Source of the DNA: Rhodothermaceae bacterium
GTDB taxonomy: Bacteria; Bacteroidota; Rhodothermia; Rhodothermales; Bin80
Length of the DNA: 64,000 nucleotides
Reading direction: 5' to 3'
Assembly: GCA_009838195.1 (NCBI GenBank)
Contig: VXSC01000036.1
Location: forward strand, 1 to 64,000
Numbering within the stretch: position 1 is the first letter of the stretch; every line of letters starts with the position of its first letter. Below the pieces are notes generated by a model, which had not been told where the DNA came from, did not search any database, and was given only the letters and a program-made list of their open reading frames with translations. Positions 41,716 through 50,780 of the stretch are shown here, piece by piece. The position numbers were made by a program, and so were the translations under genes.

Positions 41716-42245
41716 GCAGACATTTTCTGGGAAAATTTTCGCAACAGGCCAGCCATCTCTAGAGCAGCAAGCCCTGCTTCTCTTCCCTTATGATTTGGAC
41801 CAGGCTCTGAGCGCACTCTTGCCTGCTCAAGGTTTTCAGGTGTAATGACTCCAAGAGCTATCGGAACTCCGGTCTTGAGTGCCACCCTCTGTAACCCCCC
41901 GATACTCGAATCACTAATTGCTTCAAAGTGATAGGTTTCGCCTCGAATGACCGCTCCCAAGGCAATAATAGCGCTATAGCAGCGACAGTTGATCATCTGC
42001 TGAGCCACAAGTGGTAATTCGAATGCCCCAGGGCACCAGACCACATCAATGTCTTTGACCTTGTGTGCAGAGAGCGTCGCAACGCAGCCCTCCAGCAGGT
42101 TTCTGGTAATGACTTCATTGAACCGACTTACGACAATTCCAAATCTGGCCCCCTCGGGCTGCTCAAGCAGCCCGGTGAATTCCGTCACCTTCTCCAATTT
42201 CTCTGCACTTTGACGCCTTTTCGTCTCTTCCAACCTTGAAGCCAT
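41712..42245 (-). CDS. ribH: 6,7-dimethyl-8-ribityllumazine synthase
   Basis: RibH condenses the ribulose-derived four-carbon unit with the pyrimidine in riboflavin synthesis. The 177-residue protein has an N-terminal extension of about 30 residues before GIVVSRFNEVIT. WCPGAFELPLV and ALGAVIRGETYHFEAI follow, with catalytic His106, then GVPIALGVITPENLEQA and the closing GREAG helix. No FMN riboswitch was seen upstream. The stop overlaps the start of the PorZ-like gene, an unusual pairing of a cofactor gene with a secretion gene. Confidence 0.94.
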   Translation of the reverse strand: MASRLEETKRRQSAEKLEKVTEFTGLLEQPEGARFGIVVSRFNEVITRNLLEGCVATLSAHKVKDIDVVWCPGAFELPLVAQQMINCRCYSAIIALGAVIRGETYHFEAISDSSIGGLQRVALKTGVPIALGVITPENLEQARVRSEPGPNHKGREAGLAALEMAGLLRKFSQKMSA

Positions 42246-43167
42246 CTTTTATAAATTAAAGAGACTGTATACTTGATCCGATGTTTTCTGGTCCTACCCC
42301 CAGATAGATTACTGCACGTAACCGAAATCCTCTCTGCCCTTGGACCAGAGAATGGTACTCGCGAATTATTTGAGGAATTTTGTCCGAGTGCCATGAACTA
42401 CTGCTGGAAAAAGATTCCAGCAGTACTTTACGCAAGATATGATAGGGTCTGGCCGCCGAATCATCCCACGCTATAATATCTTGTCTACAGCATACAGTTT
42501 GACTTCACCGTCATCATCAACCCCCAGGAATAGGGTAGCTGCATGGCGAGGGACGTTCTGAGTTAGTTCACCGCCTCTGGGACGCGTGAACGGATACAGG
42601 GCATGAAGCACCCTGCATCCATTTCTTAGAAGATCCCCTTTTATTTTCCTCGGAAAGATGCATGAGTTTTGCAAAACCAGTCCTACTCTCCGAAATGGAT
42701 GCCTTGAGTGCTCTACGACAACAACAATCCACAACTCGAGGGATCTTGCAAGAGGCTCGCACGATTTATGAAGTCATTACCTAGGATCCTCAACGCTCCC
42801 GACAACAGCAATCTGAATGCTATAACATGCAAAGATTACGACGCGCTGGTGCATCTCTCCTTGACTCTACAGTGCTACTGGGTCCGCCTAGTTGGGATCA
42901 ACATGCATTCTATAAATTAATTACCATCTCGTTGACTCCGGCAAAATCCCATTTGAGGGAACAGTCTAGAGCGCGATCCATCCTCTCAAGAAATCAGACC
43001 AAAATGCATCATACGTCTTCCATTTTGAATGACTGCACAGGATCTCCGGAACAATCATCAGTCCGCGGTGGAGAAACTTACGTTCTGGTAAACTCATCGG
43101 ATGGCACACCTTTGTCGTACAGAGGTTCATGTGACCGGATTCAAGTCCCCTTCTGCCATACCGCTTT
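42246..43167. other. Gap of about 0.9 kb with decayed coding-like fragments
   Basis: No complete gene is supported here. On the minus strand a reading frame ending at 42471 has a plausible protein end (TLFLGVDDDGEVKLYAVDKI). On the plus strand a 40-codon ORF runs from 42662 to 42784, followed by further open sequence in another frame. None matches a family I recognise. The pattern suggests a degraded gene or genes between ribH and the LRR protein. Confidence 0.45.
42399..42425. other. Perfect 11-bp inverted repeat (hairpin)
   Basis: TACTGCTGGAA and TTCCAGCAGTA are separated by five bases. Only a weak T-run (CTTTA) follows on the plus strand, and none on the minus. It could be a terminator or a regulatory hairpin, but no adjacent intact gene clearly uses it. 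Confidence 0.35.
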
Positions 43168-46100
43168 TCAATACTGCAGCGTTCCCCGCAGATTCAGTCC
43201 TACATTTCCCTTTGCGTGGGCGTGCACTAGTCCATAGATGGCCACGGTAAACCGGTCTCGGGGCTGTAGCTCTCCCCCCAGCCGCATCAATGCAGTCCCG
43301 GATTGCCAGGTGGCCCCCAGGACGGATCGGGCCGTGCCCTGTTGCATCGGAATCCCATACCCCACTTCCATCTCCGTCCGGTGAAGATTCCGTTGTGGAA
43401 CGGCATCCAGCACCGTCTGCTGGTGATGCAGGGTCAGCCCCTGATTCGCCCCCCAGGAGGGACGGACCCGGAGCATCAGCCCTTCCGCCTCGCGCCCAAC
43501 CTGCACCGATCCCGAGATCCCCCACTGCGTAAACCCGTCTTCCGCATGCAGGACCAACCCTTGAGAACGCACCTCTCCCTTCAGGTGCCACGCCGGAACC
43601 GACACCCGGACCCCGCCTCCCAGCTCCATCCCCAGTCCGGTCTCCGCACTCCCGCCATCCCGACGCACATTCGCCTCCACATACGGACGAATCCGATCCC
43701 CCAGATCCAGGGCCAGTTCCATCCCCAATCGTGTCTGGTATACCTCTGCTGTCACATCCAGATCCGACATCGTGGCATCCGCATACCAGACATCTCCATG
43801 GTAGCTCAGTCGCAGCGCCTGCACCGACACCAGACTCCCCCGCACCCCCAGTGCCCCAAACCCCGAGGTCAGCCGGCCCGACAGGTCCACTCCCTCCGCC
43901 CGGCCTCGACCATAGCCGCCACTCACCCAGATGCCGCCTCTTTGGTGCTGATAGGATACATACGGATACACTCCGGTCAGTCCGGATTCCAGCACTCCCG
44001 TGTCCTGATGCACGACAAACGATCCATTTCCTTGGCTGTGCGCCACAACCAGCCCCGCCATCCATCTCCCACTCCACCGGTAATCCATTCCAAACAATCC
44101 CGTCGCCACCGACCCGCGCAGACGGAGCGCTCCCGCGTCCCGGCCCCGGAACCGCCGATAGGCCCCGCGGCCCCATACCCCAAATCCCCCCGTGCTCCTC
44201 GATACATGACACCCCCCAAGCAACTCGCCCAGCGACGGCCGCCAGTTGGACACCGTCTGCCAAAGACGCATCAGATCTGCACGATCCCCCGCCGCACACA
44301 CCGATGCATCCACTCTGGACTGCACCCGCTCCTGCAGCGCCTCGACCACATGTACTGACGAGGTGCGCACAAACCGAGCCGTATACGCGGCCAGCACATT
44401 CCGGGTGACCGAACCCGCCTCGCGAATCGTGGCCACCGCCACTGCATTCGCGATCTGCGCATGTGTTGACTGCTCCAGATGCACCGAAAACGTTTCCCCG
44501 CGCCAATCCAGATCATCCCGCAGCAGCGGCACCGCAATCGTGGCGGCGACCGCCCCCGGGAGAAATTCCAACATCCCCGCCACGGCGCGATAGTCCTCGC
44601 CCGCCTTCGCCGTCCCATCTCTGGTTCGGTAGGATACCGAGACCGGTTCAGAACTCGGCGCAGATAAATGAACCGTAAACCGGATCACCTCCGCCGATTC
44701 CACTCCGTCTTCAACGCGAAGCGTCACCCCGCCATCATCATCCACGATTGTCAGCATCCCCACCGCCCGTTGGATGATCGCATTGCGCGGCTTCGAAAGC
44801 GTTACCGTTAACTGCTCCTCCCCCTCTGCAACTGCATCATCGACAATCCCCACCGAAATCACTCCTTTGGTCGCATTCCGACCAAACACCACGAATCCCT
44901 GTGACGACACATAGTCCGAAGGTGCTTCTGCCGTCCCATCCGACGTCGCATACTGCACCATCACCACCTTGTCCGAAGGACGATTTAGTTCCACGCGCAG
45001 TTGTGCTGCCTTCGCATCCTCTCGGCGCGTGAGGTCATGGATGGACACCGACAGCGGCGCAAGGCCATTGTCGGTGATCGTTACCGCCACCGCGTGCCGC
45101 ACGCCTGTATAGCCGCCCCCTGAAGCCGTGAGCGTCAGCCCCACCACATCATCCGTGAGATCCTCATCTTCCGCCGCCGTCAGGACGATTCTCTGTTCGG
45201 CATTCCAGTTTGTGGACGTAAAGGTCAGCGCCACCGGATTCATCGTCAGGTCGGTGCCCGCATGTCCAGTGACCGTCACCGTTACAGTTCCCGTTGGCTG
45301 CGATGAAAGCGCCACCGGCAGGTCCTTTGTACCGCCTTCGGGCACGATGGCGGATGCTGGTGCCGTGATCGCGGCGACATCGTTGTCGGTGATCGTCACC
45401 GCGACCAAATGCGTTACCCCCACATAGCCGCCGCCCGAGGCCGTGAGCGTCAGCGCCACTTGGTCATTTGTAAAACCCTCATCTTCCGCCGCCGTCAGGA
45501 TGACGTTCTGTGCGACATTCCAGTTCGTGGGCGTAAAGATCAGCGCCACCGGATTCAACGTCAGGTCCGTGGTCGCATGTCCGGTGACTGTGACGGTTAC
45601 CGGTGCTGTTGGCTGCGACGAAAGTACGACCGGCAGGCCTTCTGAACTCCCTTCGGACACTACCACCGACGCCGGCGCCCTTAACGAAGCCAGATCATCG
45701 TCCGTGATCGTGAGCACGACAGCTGCGGGATCGGTGACTCCCCGCGTATTGCGGGCGAATCCCCCAATGGTGATCGTCTGGTCTGGCGAGACTACATCGT
45801 TGTCCACCGCGGTAATCGTCACCCGATCCGTACTCGTTTGTTCCCCCGCCGCAATCGTGAGCGTGCGATCCCCGTCCAGACGATACACCAACGGCGACGG
45901 TGACGGCGAAAAGGAAAGTGATACGGTCGTCTCTTCCTCCGAAATTGCGTCCAATTCGGCCGTGACCTCCGCAACCCCACCGGCCTCCTCAATAGAGGTG
46001 CGATCCAGGACCAGATGTACCATCGGATTGTCATCATCCTCAATCGTAAGTAGGACATCTGCAGGGTTGTCGGCATCACCTGAACGGGTACCCGAGACTG

Positions 46101-47481
46101 TGATCCATTTTTCCGGCGGACCATAAATGTCATTATCCACCGCGGTGATCGTCACGGTACCCGTACTGCTGGTCTGTCCCGCCGGAATCGTCAGGATTTT
46201 GTTCTCACTCAGTCGATAGTCCGATGCCGATGCCGATGCCGGGAGTTGGACAGATGCCGAAATGGTTACCGTCGTCGCTGCGCTGGAGGTATGATTCATC
46301 GTTGCCGTAACCCTCGTGAATCCTCCGTTTTCACTGATGCGCGGGGCAGATAATTCCAGCGTGACGGTCGACGCAGCGCCACATACCTTGAAAGTGTTTC
46401 TGGAAGGCAGAAACGTGAGATAGGGATGGTCAAGGATGGTTGAAGGAAGACATTCAATCGGATTGTTCTGCAACCACACATGAAGTAGCGGAACACCATT
46501 CTTATGACCAAAGAAATTTTCCGGCAAAGTTCTCAGTCTGTTATTATCCAAACAAATGTGTTCCAGACTGGAGAGTCCATCGAGGAGACCTTCCGGCACA
46601 CTGGTCAGGGCGTTGTAATGTAGATATAGTATTCGTAAACTGGAGAGTCCATCGAGGAGACCTTCCGGCACACTGGTCAGGGCGTTTTGATGTAGATATA
46701 GTATTCGTAAACTGGAGAGTCTATCAAAAAGCCCCGCTCCCAGACTGTCCAGGGCGTTGCCAGATAGACCTAAATACTCCAGGTTGGAGAGTCCATTGAA
46801 GAGATCTTCAGGCAGACTGGTCAGGGCGTTATCATTCAGACGTATATGTCTCAAGCTGTCGAGTCCATCAAAAAGCTCTTCTGGCACACTGGTCAGGGCG
46901 TTGTTATACAGCGATAAAGATCTCAAGCTGGAGAGACCATCAAAGAGATCTTTCGGCACACTGGTCAGGGGGTTACGGTGCAAGTCTAACCGTCTCAAGT
47001 TGGAGAGATCATCAAAGAGATCTTCAGGTAGACGGGTCAGATCGTTATCAAATAAGTACAGAGATTTCAGGCTGTCGAGTCCGTCAAAAAGCCCGTCGGG
47101 CAAACTGGTCAGGTCATTTTCAGATAAGTTCAAACCTACCAGACTGGAGAGTCCATCAAAGAGCTCATCCGGCACACTGTTCAGAGCGTTACCAAATAAG
47201 GATAAAACTTCTAGGCTGTCGAGCCCCTCGAAGTCTCCCACACTCAGAGATGTAATTCCCCCTCTACCCGCATTAATGTCCTTGATTCCCGCTAAACTCT
47301 CGGTAGGTACGCTCTTACAATCCGACTCGCTTAGATTTAGTTGTTTAAGAATTATTGCTTCAATTTGGCTGGTGCGATCACAAATATCTTTAAACTCCTG
47401 GGCCTGAGAATTCAATGAGAAGAGGAGCAGTGGGATGCTCAGAGAAACCCGTGCAATGAGTTGAAAAACGATCTTGCTCAT
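43168..47481 (-). CDS. LRR / Calx-beta / beta-barrel surface protein (autotransporter-like)
   Basis: From the ATG at 47481 the 1437-residue protein has a signal peptide ending near SQAQ and a Cys-containing cap. Eleven leucine-rich repeats of 24 residues follow (about residues 60-330; LTSVPEGLLDGLSSLRILYL type), with a Cys-capped end. Two Calx-beta-type domains come next, then two near-identical Ig-like units with TVTVTGHA and FTPTNWN/FTSTNWN, then two more Calx-beta domains. The last 370 residues are beta-rich, with FGVWGRGAYRRFRG, YPYVSYQH and a final NLRGTLQY ending in an aromatic residue, like an autotransporter barrel. A surface-displayed binding protein is inferred. The barrel-coding part is clearly GC-richer than the LRR part. 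An earlier ATG lies at 47502. Confidence 0.78.
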   Translation of the reverse strand: MSKIVFQLIARVSLSIPLLLFSLNSQAQEFKDICDRTSQIEAIILKQLNLSESDCKSVPTESLAGIKDINAGRGGITSLSVGDFEGLDSLEVLSLFGNALNSVPDELFDGLSSLVGLNLSENDLTSLPDGLFDGLDSLKSLYLFDNDLTRLPEDLFDDLSNLRRLDLHRNPLTSVPKDLFDGLSSLRSLSLYNNALTSVPEELFDGLDSLRHIRLNDNALTSLPEDLFNGLSNLEYLGLSGNALDSLGAGLFDRLSSLRILYLHQNALTSVPEGLLDGLSSLRILYLHYNALTSVPEGLLDGLSSLEHICLDNNRLRTLPENFFGHKNGVPLLHVWLQNNPIECLPSTILDHPYLTFLPSRNTFKVCGAASTVTLELSAPRISENGGFTRVTATMNHTSSAATTVTISASVQLPASASASDYRLSENKILTIPAGQTSSTGTVTITAVDNDIYGPPEKWITVSGTRSGDADNPADVLLTIEDDDNPMVHLVLDRTSIEEAGGVAEVTAELDAISEEETTVSLSFSPSPSPLVYRLDGDRTLTIAAGEQTSTDRVTITAVDNDVVSPDQTITIGGFARNTRGVTDPAAVVLTITDDDLASLRAPASVVVSEGSSEGLPVVLSSQPTAPVTVTVTGHATTDLTLNPVALIFTPTNWNVAQNVILTAAEDEGFTNDQVALTLTASGGGYVGVTHLVAVTITDNDVAAITAPASAIVPEGGTKDLPVALSSQPTGTVTVTVTGHAGTDLTMNPVALTFTSTNWNAEQRIVLTAAEDEDLTDDVVGLTLTASGGGYTGVRHAVAVTITDNGLAPLSVSIHDLTRREDAKAAQLRVELNRPSDKVVMVQYATSDGTAEAPSDYVSSQGFVVFGRNATKGVISVGIVDDAVAEGEEQLTVTLSKPRNAIIQRAVGMLTIVDDDGGVTLRVEDGVESAEVIRFTVHLSAPSSEPVSVSYRTRDGTAKAGEDYRAVAGMLEFLPGAVAATIAVPLLRDDLDWRGETFSVHLEQSTHAQIANAVAVATIREAGSVTRNVLAAYTARFVRTSSVHVVEALQERVQSRVDASVCAAGDRADLMRLWQTVSNWRPSLGELLGGCHVSRSTGGFGVWGRGAYRRFRGRDAGALRLRGSVATGLFGMDYRWSGRWMAGLVVAHSQGNGSFVVHQDTGVLESGLTGVYPYVSYQHQRGGIWVSGGYGRGRAEGVDLSGRLTSGFGALGVRGSLVSVQALRLSYHGDVWYADATMSDLDVTAEVYQTRLGMELALDLGDRIRPYVEANVRRDGGSAETGLGMELGGGVRVSVPAWHLKGEVRSQGLVLHAEDGFTQWGISGSVQVGREAEGLMLRVRPSWGANQGLTLHHQQTVLDAVPQRNLHRTEMEVGYGIPMQQGTARSVLGATWQSGTALMRLGGELQPRDRFTVAIYGLVHAHAKGNVGLNLRGTLQY
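46567..46710 (-). repeat. Two almost identical 72-bp LRR-coding units
   Basis: Positions 46567-46638 and 46639-46710 are the same 72 bp with two mismatches, both within one codon (CAA versus TAC on the coding strand). Each encodes one 24-residue leucine-rich repeat. The other LRR units of the gene are much more diverged, so this pair is a recent duplication. Confidence 0.9.
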
Positions 47482-47710
47482 GAGCCCCTCGCGAAATTCC
47501 AAGATCTAAAACCGGGAGCAAATCACGAATAGAGCTCCGCGAACCTTACGGTACAGTTTCCAAGTCCATGCGGTTTTTGTCCTTCGGGCGCACAGGCCCA
47601 CAGCACTCGCCTCGTGAATAATTGTCCACCAACAGGTCACTATGGACAGAAAACGTTTCTTGCAAAGATAGTGACACCTCAAGTATTTTTTCAGTCAATT
47701 ATATTCTTTA

Positions 47711-47742
47711 TTTGTTATATAACGAGAAGCAATTGTTATAAT
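47711..47742 (+). promoter_or_regulatory. Candidate promoter for the sulfatase gene
   Basis: In an AT-rich stretch, TTTGTTA (47711-47717) is followed about 19 bp later by TATAAT (47737-47742). That lies about 55 bp upstream of the sulfatase start chosen at 47799. The 47482-47798 intergenic region otherwise holds nothing recognisable. Confidence 0.3.
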
Positions 47743-47798
47743 ACTGTTAACCTATGATAGATTGTATCTTTGGGGAGAGTTTTGTAAGATGCTCGACG

Positions 47799-49223
47799 AT
47801 GCATCATTTAGTTAAATCACTGATTATTTTGGCACTTTCGTTCTTGACCGCATCATGCCACAATTGGTCAAAGGCCCTCATCTATCCTAATGTTCTTCTG
47901 GTGATGACCGATGACCAGGGATGGGGAGATACGAGCTACAACGGGCATCCGCATTTAAAGACACCCCATCTAGATGAAATGGCATCCAACGGGGTTGTGT
48001 TTAGTCGTTTCTATGCTGCTTCACCAGTCTGCTCACCTACCCGTGGCAGTGTATTGACTGGCCGTCACCCTCTCCGCTATGGTATCTGCCATGCAAATTG
48101 CGGCCATTTGAAAATCGAAGAAGTGACACTTGCAGAGCTGGTTAAGGAAGTAGGGTATACAACAGGGATTTTTGGCAAATGGCATTTAGGGACATTGACT
48201 CGAGACACGATTGACTCCAATCGGGGAGGCAGGCTTCAGCATGATGCCCATTATTCGCCACCTTCCCAACATGGCTTTGATACATACTTCGTGACGGAAG
48301 CAAAGGTGCCTACCTGGGACCCTATGATTACACCCCCTCGCTCAGCAGGCGATGTATCGCTGTCTCAGCAGGAGGGAAGGCCATTCAATACATTCTATTG
48401 GTCCAATCGCGGTGAAATTGAAACCATAAATCTTGATGGGGATGATTCCCGGGTGATTATGGACCGAGTCATCCCTTTCATTCGAGATGCGGTGAAACAA
48501 GATCAGCCTTTCTTTGGTGTTGTTTGGTTTCATACACCACATCTTCCTGTCGTTGCAGGGGAAAGTTATAAAGAACCGTACTCCGAGTTGTCCGAAGATC
48601 AGCAACATTTTTACGGAGCATTAACAGCCATGGATGAACAGGTGGGGCGGCTAAGAAAAACCTTGCGGGAATTAGACGTATCCGATAATACCGTATTGTT
48701 TTTCACCAGTGACAATGGTCCTGAAGGCGAAAATATAGCGGGAAGGACCCAAGGTAGCACGAAAGGGCTCAGAGGGAGAAAACGAAGTCTTTATGAGGGT
48801 GGCATCCGTGTCCCCGGTATTATGGAGTGGCCTGGTGAAATCTTACCGGGCACAACCTTGGAGTCCCCTTCTTTTACTTCAGACTATTTTCCCACCATTG
48901 CGAGTATCCTCAATATCAACCTGGAGAAATACAACCGTCCTTATGATGGGATGAACTTGCTCCCCCTACTCCACGGAACCATGGAAAAAAGAGAACGAAA
49001 TTTGGCATTTAGAATCAATCAACAAGCCAGCTTGATCGGTGAAGTCTATAAAATCTACAGCAATGATGGAGGCAACGCATTTGAACTATACAACATTGTC
49101 GAAGACCCCTATGAGTCAACCAACATAGCCACCTCCCATCCCGATCAGTTGAATGCAATGGTTACGGAATGGAATCAATGGAAAACATCCCAGGAGGCCA
49201 GTGCAAATGAAGCTGATTACTAA
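47799..49223 (+). CDS. Sulfatase (S1 family, formylglycine-dependent), lipoprotein
   Basis: From the ATG at 47799 the 474-residue protein has a lipoprotein-type signal ending in LTASC (Cys20). The alkaline-phosphatase-like fold follows: VLLVMTDDQGWGD (metal ligands), then the formylglycine motif CSPTRGSVLTGR with Cys78, IFGKWHLG, and FFTSDNGPEG. S1 sulfatases remove sulfate from sulfated glycans or other esters; activation needs a formylglycine-generating enzyme, which is not in the window. The chosen start preserves the lipobox; the upstream ATG at 47754 would bury it. It may help use sulfated algal or animal polysaccharides, and it sits beside the LRR surface protein on the divergent strand. 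Confidence 0.88.
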   Translation: MHHLVKSLIILALSFLTASCHNWSKALIYPNVLLVMTDDQGWGDTSYNGHPHLKTPHLDEMASNGVVFSRFYAASPVCSPTRGSVLTGRHPLRYGICHANCGHLKIEEVTLAELVKEVGYTTGIFGKWHLGTLTRDTIDSNRGGRLQHDAHYSPPSQHGFDTYFVTEAKVPTWDPMITPPRSAGDVSLSQQEGRPFNTFYWSNRGEIETINLDGDDSRVIMDRVIPFIRDAVKQDQPFFGVVWFHTPHLPVVAGESYKEPYSELSEDQQHFYGALTAMDEQVGRLRKTLRELDVSDNTVLFFTSDNGPEGENIAGRTQGSTKGLRGRKRSLYEGGIRVPGIMEWPGEILPGTTLESPSFTSDYFPTIASILNINLEKYNRPYDGMNLLPLLHGTMEKRERNLAFRINQQASLIGEVYKIYSNDGGNAFELYNIVEDPYESTNIATSHPDQLNAMVTEWNQWKTSQEASANEADY

Positions 49224-49309
49224 TCAGGATTAAATCTACTTGCCGCAAGAAACGATCTTGCCGGGAAGGATTATCCCAGCTGAGCTGCGTAGGTGAGCAA
49301 TAGCCTTTC

Positions 49310-50779
49310 CTATCCCTCCGTAGGAGCATTTCCATCTTCATCTAACGGAACAATGGTAAATCCCGTAAAGCCATAAATTGCGCTGATGACCGGATTCATG
49401 TAGTTAAAAAATGCAAATGGCAGGTAGTACAACGTCGGTACACCAAGTGTAGCGGCCATAAACGCGCCACATGTGTTCCAGGGAATCAAGGCAGATGTAA
49501 GCGTACCTGAATCCTCCAAGGCACGCGAAAGGTTCTTTGGATGCAATCCGCGCTTTTCATACTCTGCACGATACATGCGACCTGGAATCACGATGGAGAT
49601 ATACTGGTCACCTGCTACAATATTCATCCCAAAAGCGGTTCCGAGCGTTGCTAAAATGAGAGTACCTGTACTGCGCGCTGCACCAAGAATCTTTTTTGTG
49701 ATTACCATCAACATCCCCGTCTTCTCCATTGCAGCACCAAACATCATCGCCGAAACAATGAGCCAGATTGTATCCAACATGCTGGACATTCCTCCTCGTG
49801 TCAGAAGATCATCCAGGGCTGCATTGCCGGTATTGGCGATAAACTCCCCAAACATGACCATCCAGAACCCCTTAAAGAGAACCAGAACACGTGGCAAATC
49901 CGACTCGCCTACAAATGCGATGACCACCTCCTGTTGAAAAATCATTGCCGTGATCCCTCCCAACAATGCTCCAATAAGAAGAGCTGGGAACGCCGGCATC
50001 TTCTTATAAATCAACACCAGTACCGCCACCACAGGAATCAAGAGATGTACCCCCAGATTGTAACCGTTCTCCAGGGCACTCAATACTTCATCCAGACCCG
50101 TCGAAAGATCCATGGTCGGTCGCCACACAAACCCAATGATTGTGAACAGGATTAAGGCAACCGAAATGCTTGGCACCGTCGTCCAAAGCATGTGCCGGAT
50201 ATGAGTAAACAACTCGGTCCCCACCATTGCAGGGGCTAGATTGGTCGTATCCGATAACGGAGAAAGCTTGTCCCCGAAATATGCACCGGAAATAATTGCT
50301 CCCGCTGCAATCCCCAGATGAAGACCAAATGCTGCAGCAATACCTACTAAAGCGATCCCGATCGTGCTGACGGTCGTCCACGAACTCCCTGATACGATGG
50401 CCACAATTGCACAGATGATACAACAAGCCGTGTAAAAAATCGTAGGATTCAGGACTTGGAGGCCGTAATACATCATGGTTGGAACCACACCTCCCAAAAT
50501 CCATGTTCCGATCAAGGACCCCACAACCAAAAGAATAAATATAGCCCCCATAGATAAGGAGACTCCCTTGACCATGGCTTCCTGCATCTGCTTCCAGGTA
50601 AACCCAAGCCGCAGACCGATCAGCGCACAGACCATGGCGGACAAAATCAGCGCGATCTGGTTCGGGCCATATGACGCATCCTCTCCAAAAAAATTCACGG
50701 ACGCGACCAGCAATAGGATCAGTACCCCTACCGGAAGCAGGGACTGCCAGATGCTCGGGTTCGATTGGGCTTCCTGCAA
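49310..50779 (-). CDS. nhaC: Na+/H+ antiporter, NhaC type
   Basis: The 489-residue membrane protein has about 11 helices and the NhaC-type motifs SGSSWTTVSTIGIALVGIA, GAYFGDKLSPLSDTTNLAPA and MNIVAGDQYISIVIPGRMY. This is closer to classic NhaC than the protein at 3509-4948. It exports Na+ in exchange for H+ at the inner membrane. The gene starts one base after the stop of the AGCS symporter gene, so the two are very likely co-translated; a symporter that imports Na+ next to an antiporter that expels it makes functional sense. Confidence 0.92.
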   Translation of the reverse strand: MQEAQSNPSIWQSLLPVGVLILLLVASVNFFGEDASYGPNQIALILSAMVCALIGLRLGFTWKQMQEAMVKGVSLSMGAIFILLVVGSLIGTWILGGVVPTMMYYGLQVLNPTIFYTACCIICAIVAIVSGSSWTTVSTIGIALVGIAAAFGLHLGIAAGAIISGAYFGDKLSPLSDTTNLAPAMVGTELFTHIRHMLWTTVPSISVALILFTIIGFVWRPTMDLSTGLDEVLSALENGYNLGVHLLIPVVAVLVLIYKKMPAFPALLIGALLGGITAMIFQQEVVIAFVGESDLPRVLVLFKGFWMVMFGEFIANTGNAALDDLLTRGGMSSMLDTIWLIVSAMMFGAAMEKTGMLMVITKKILGAARSTGTLILATLGTAFGMNIVAGDQYISIVIPGRMYRAEYEKRGLHPKNLSRALEDSGTLTSALIPWNTCGAFMAATLGVPTLYYLPFAFFNYMNPVISAIYGFTGFTIVPLDEDGNAPTEG

Positions 50780-50780
50780 A

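Noticed and set aside
42399-42425. The hairpin as a Rho-independent terminator
   Set aside because: Only a weak T-run follows on one strand and no gene ends just before it, so it is reported only as an inverted repeat.
43127-44506. A 459-codon minus-strand open frame inside the LRR/barrel gene
   Set aside because: It overlaps the well-supported 1437-residue frame, has a skewed Gly/Ser/Cys/Arg-rich composition without domains, and is explained by the high GC of the region.
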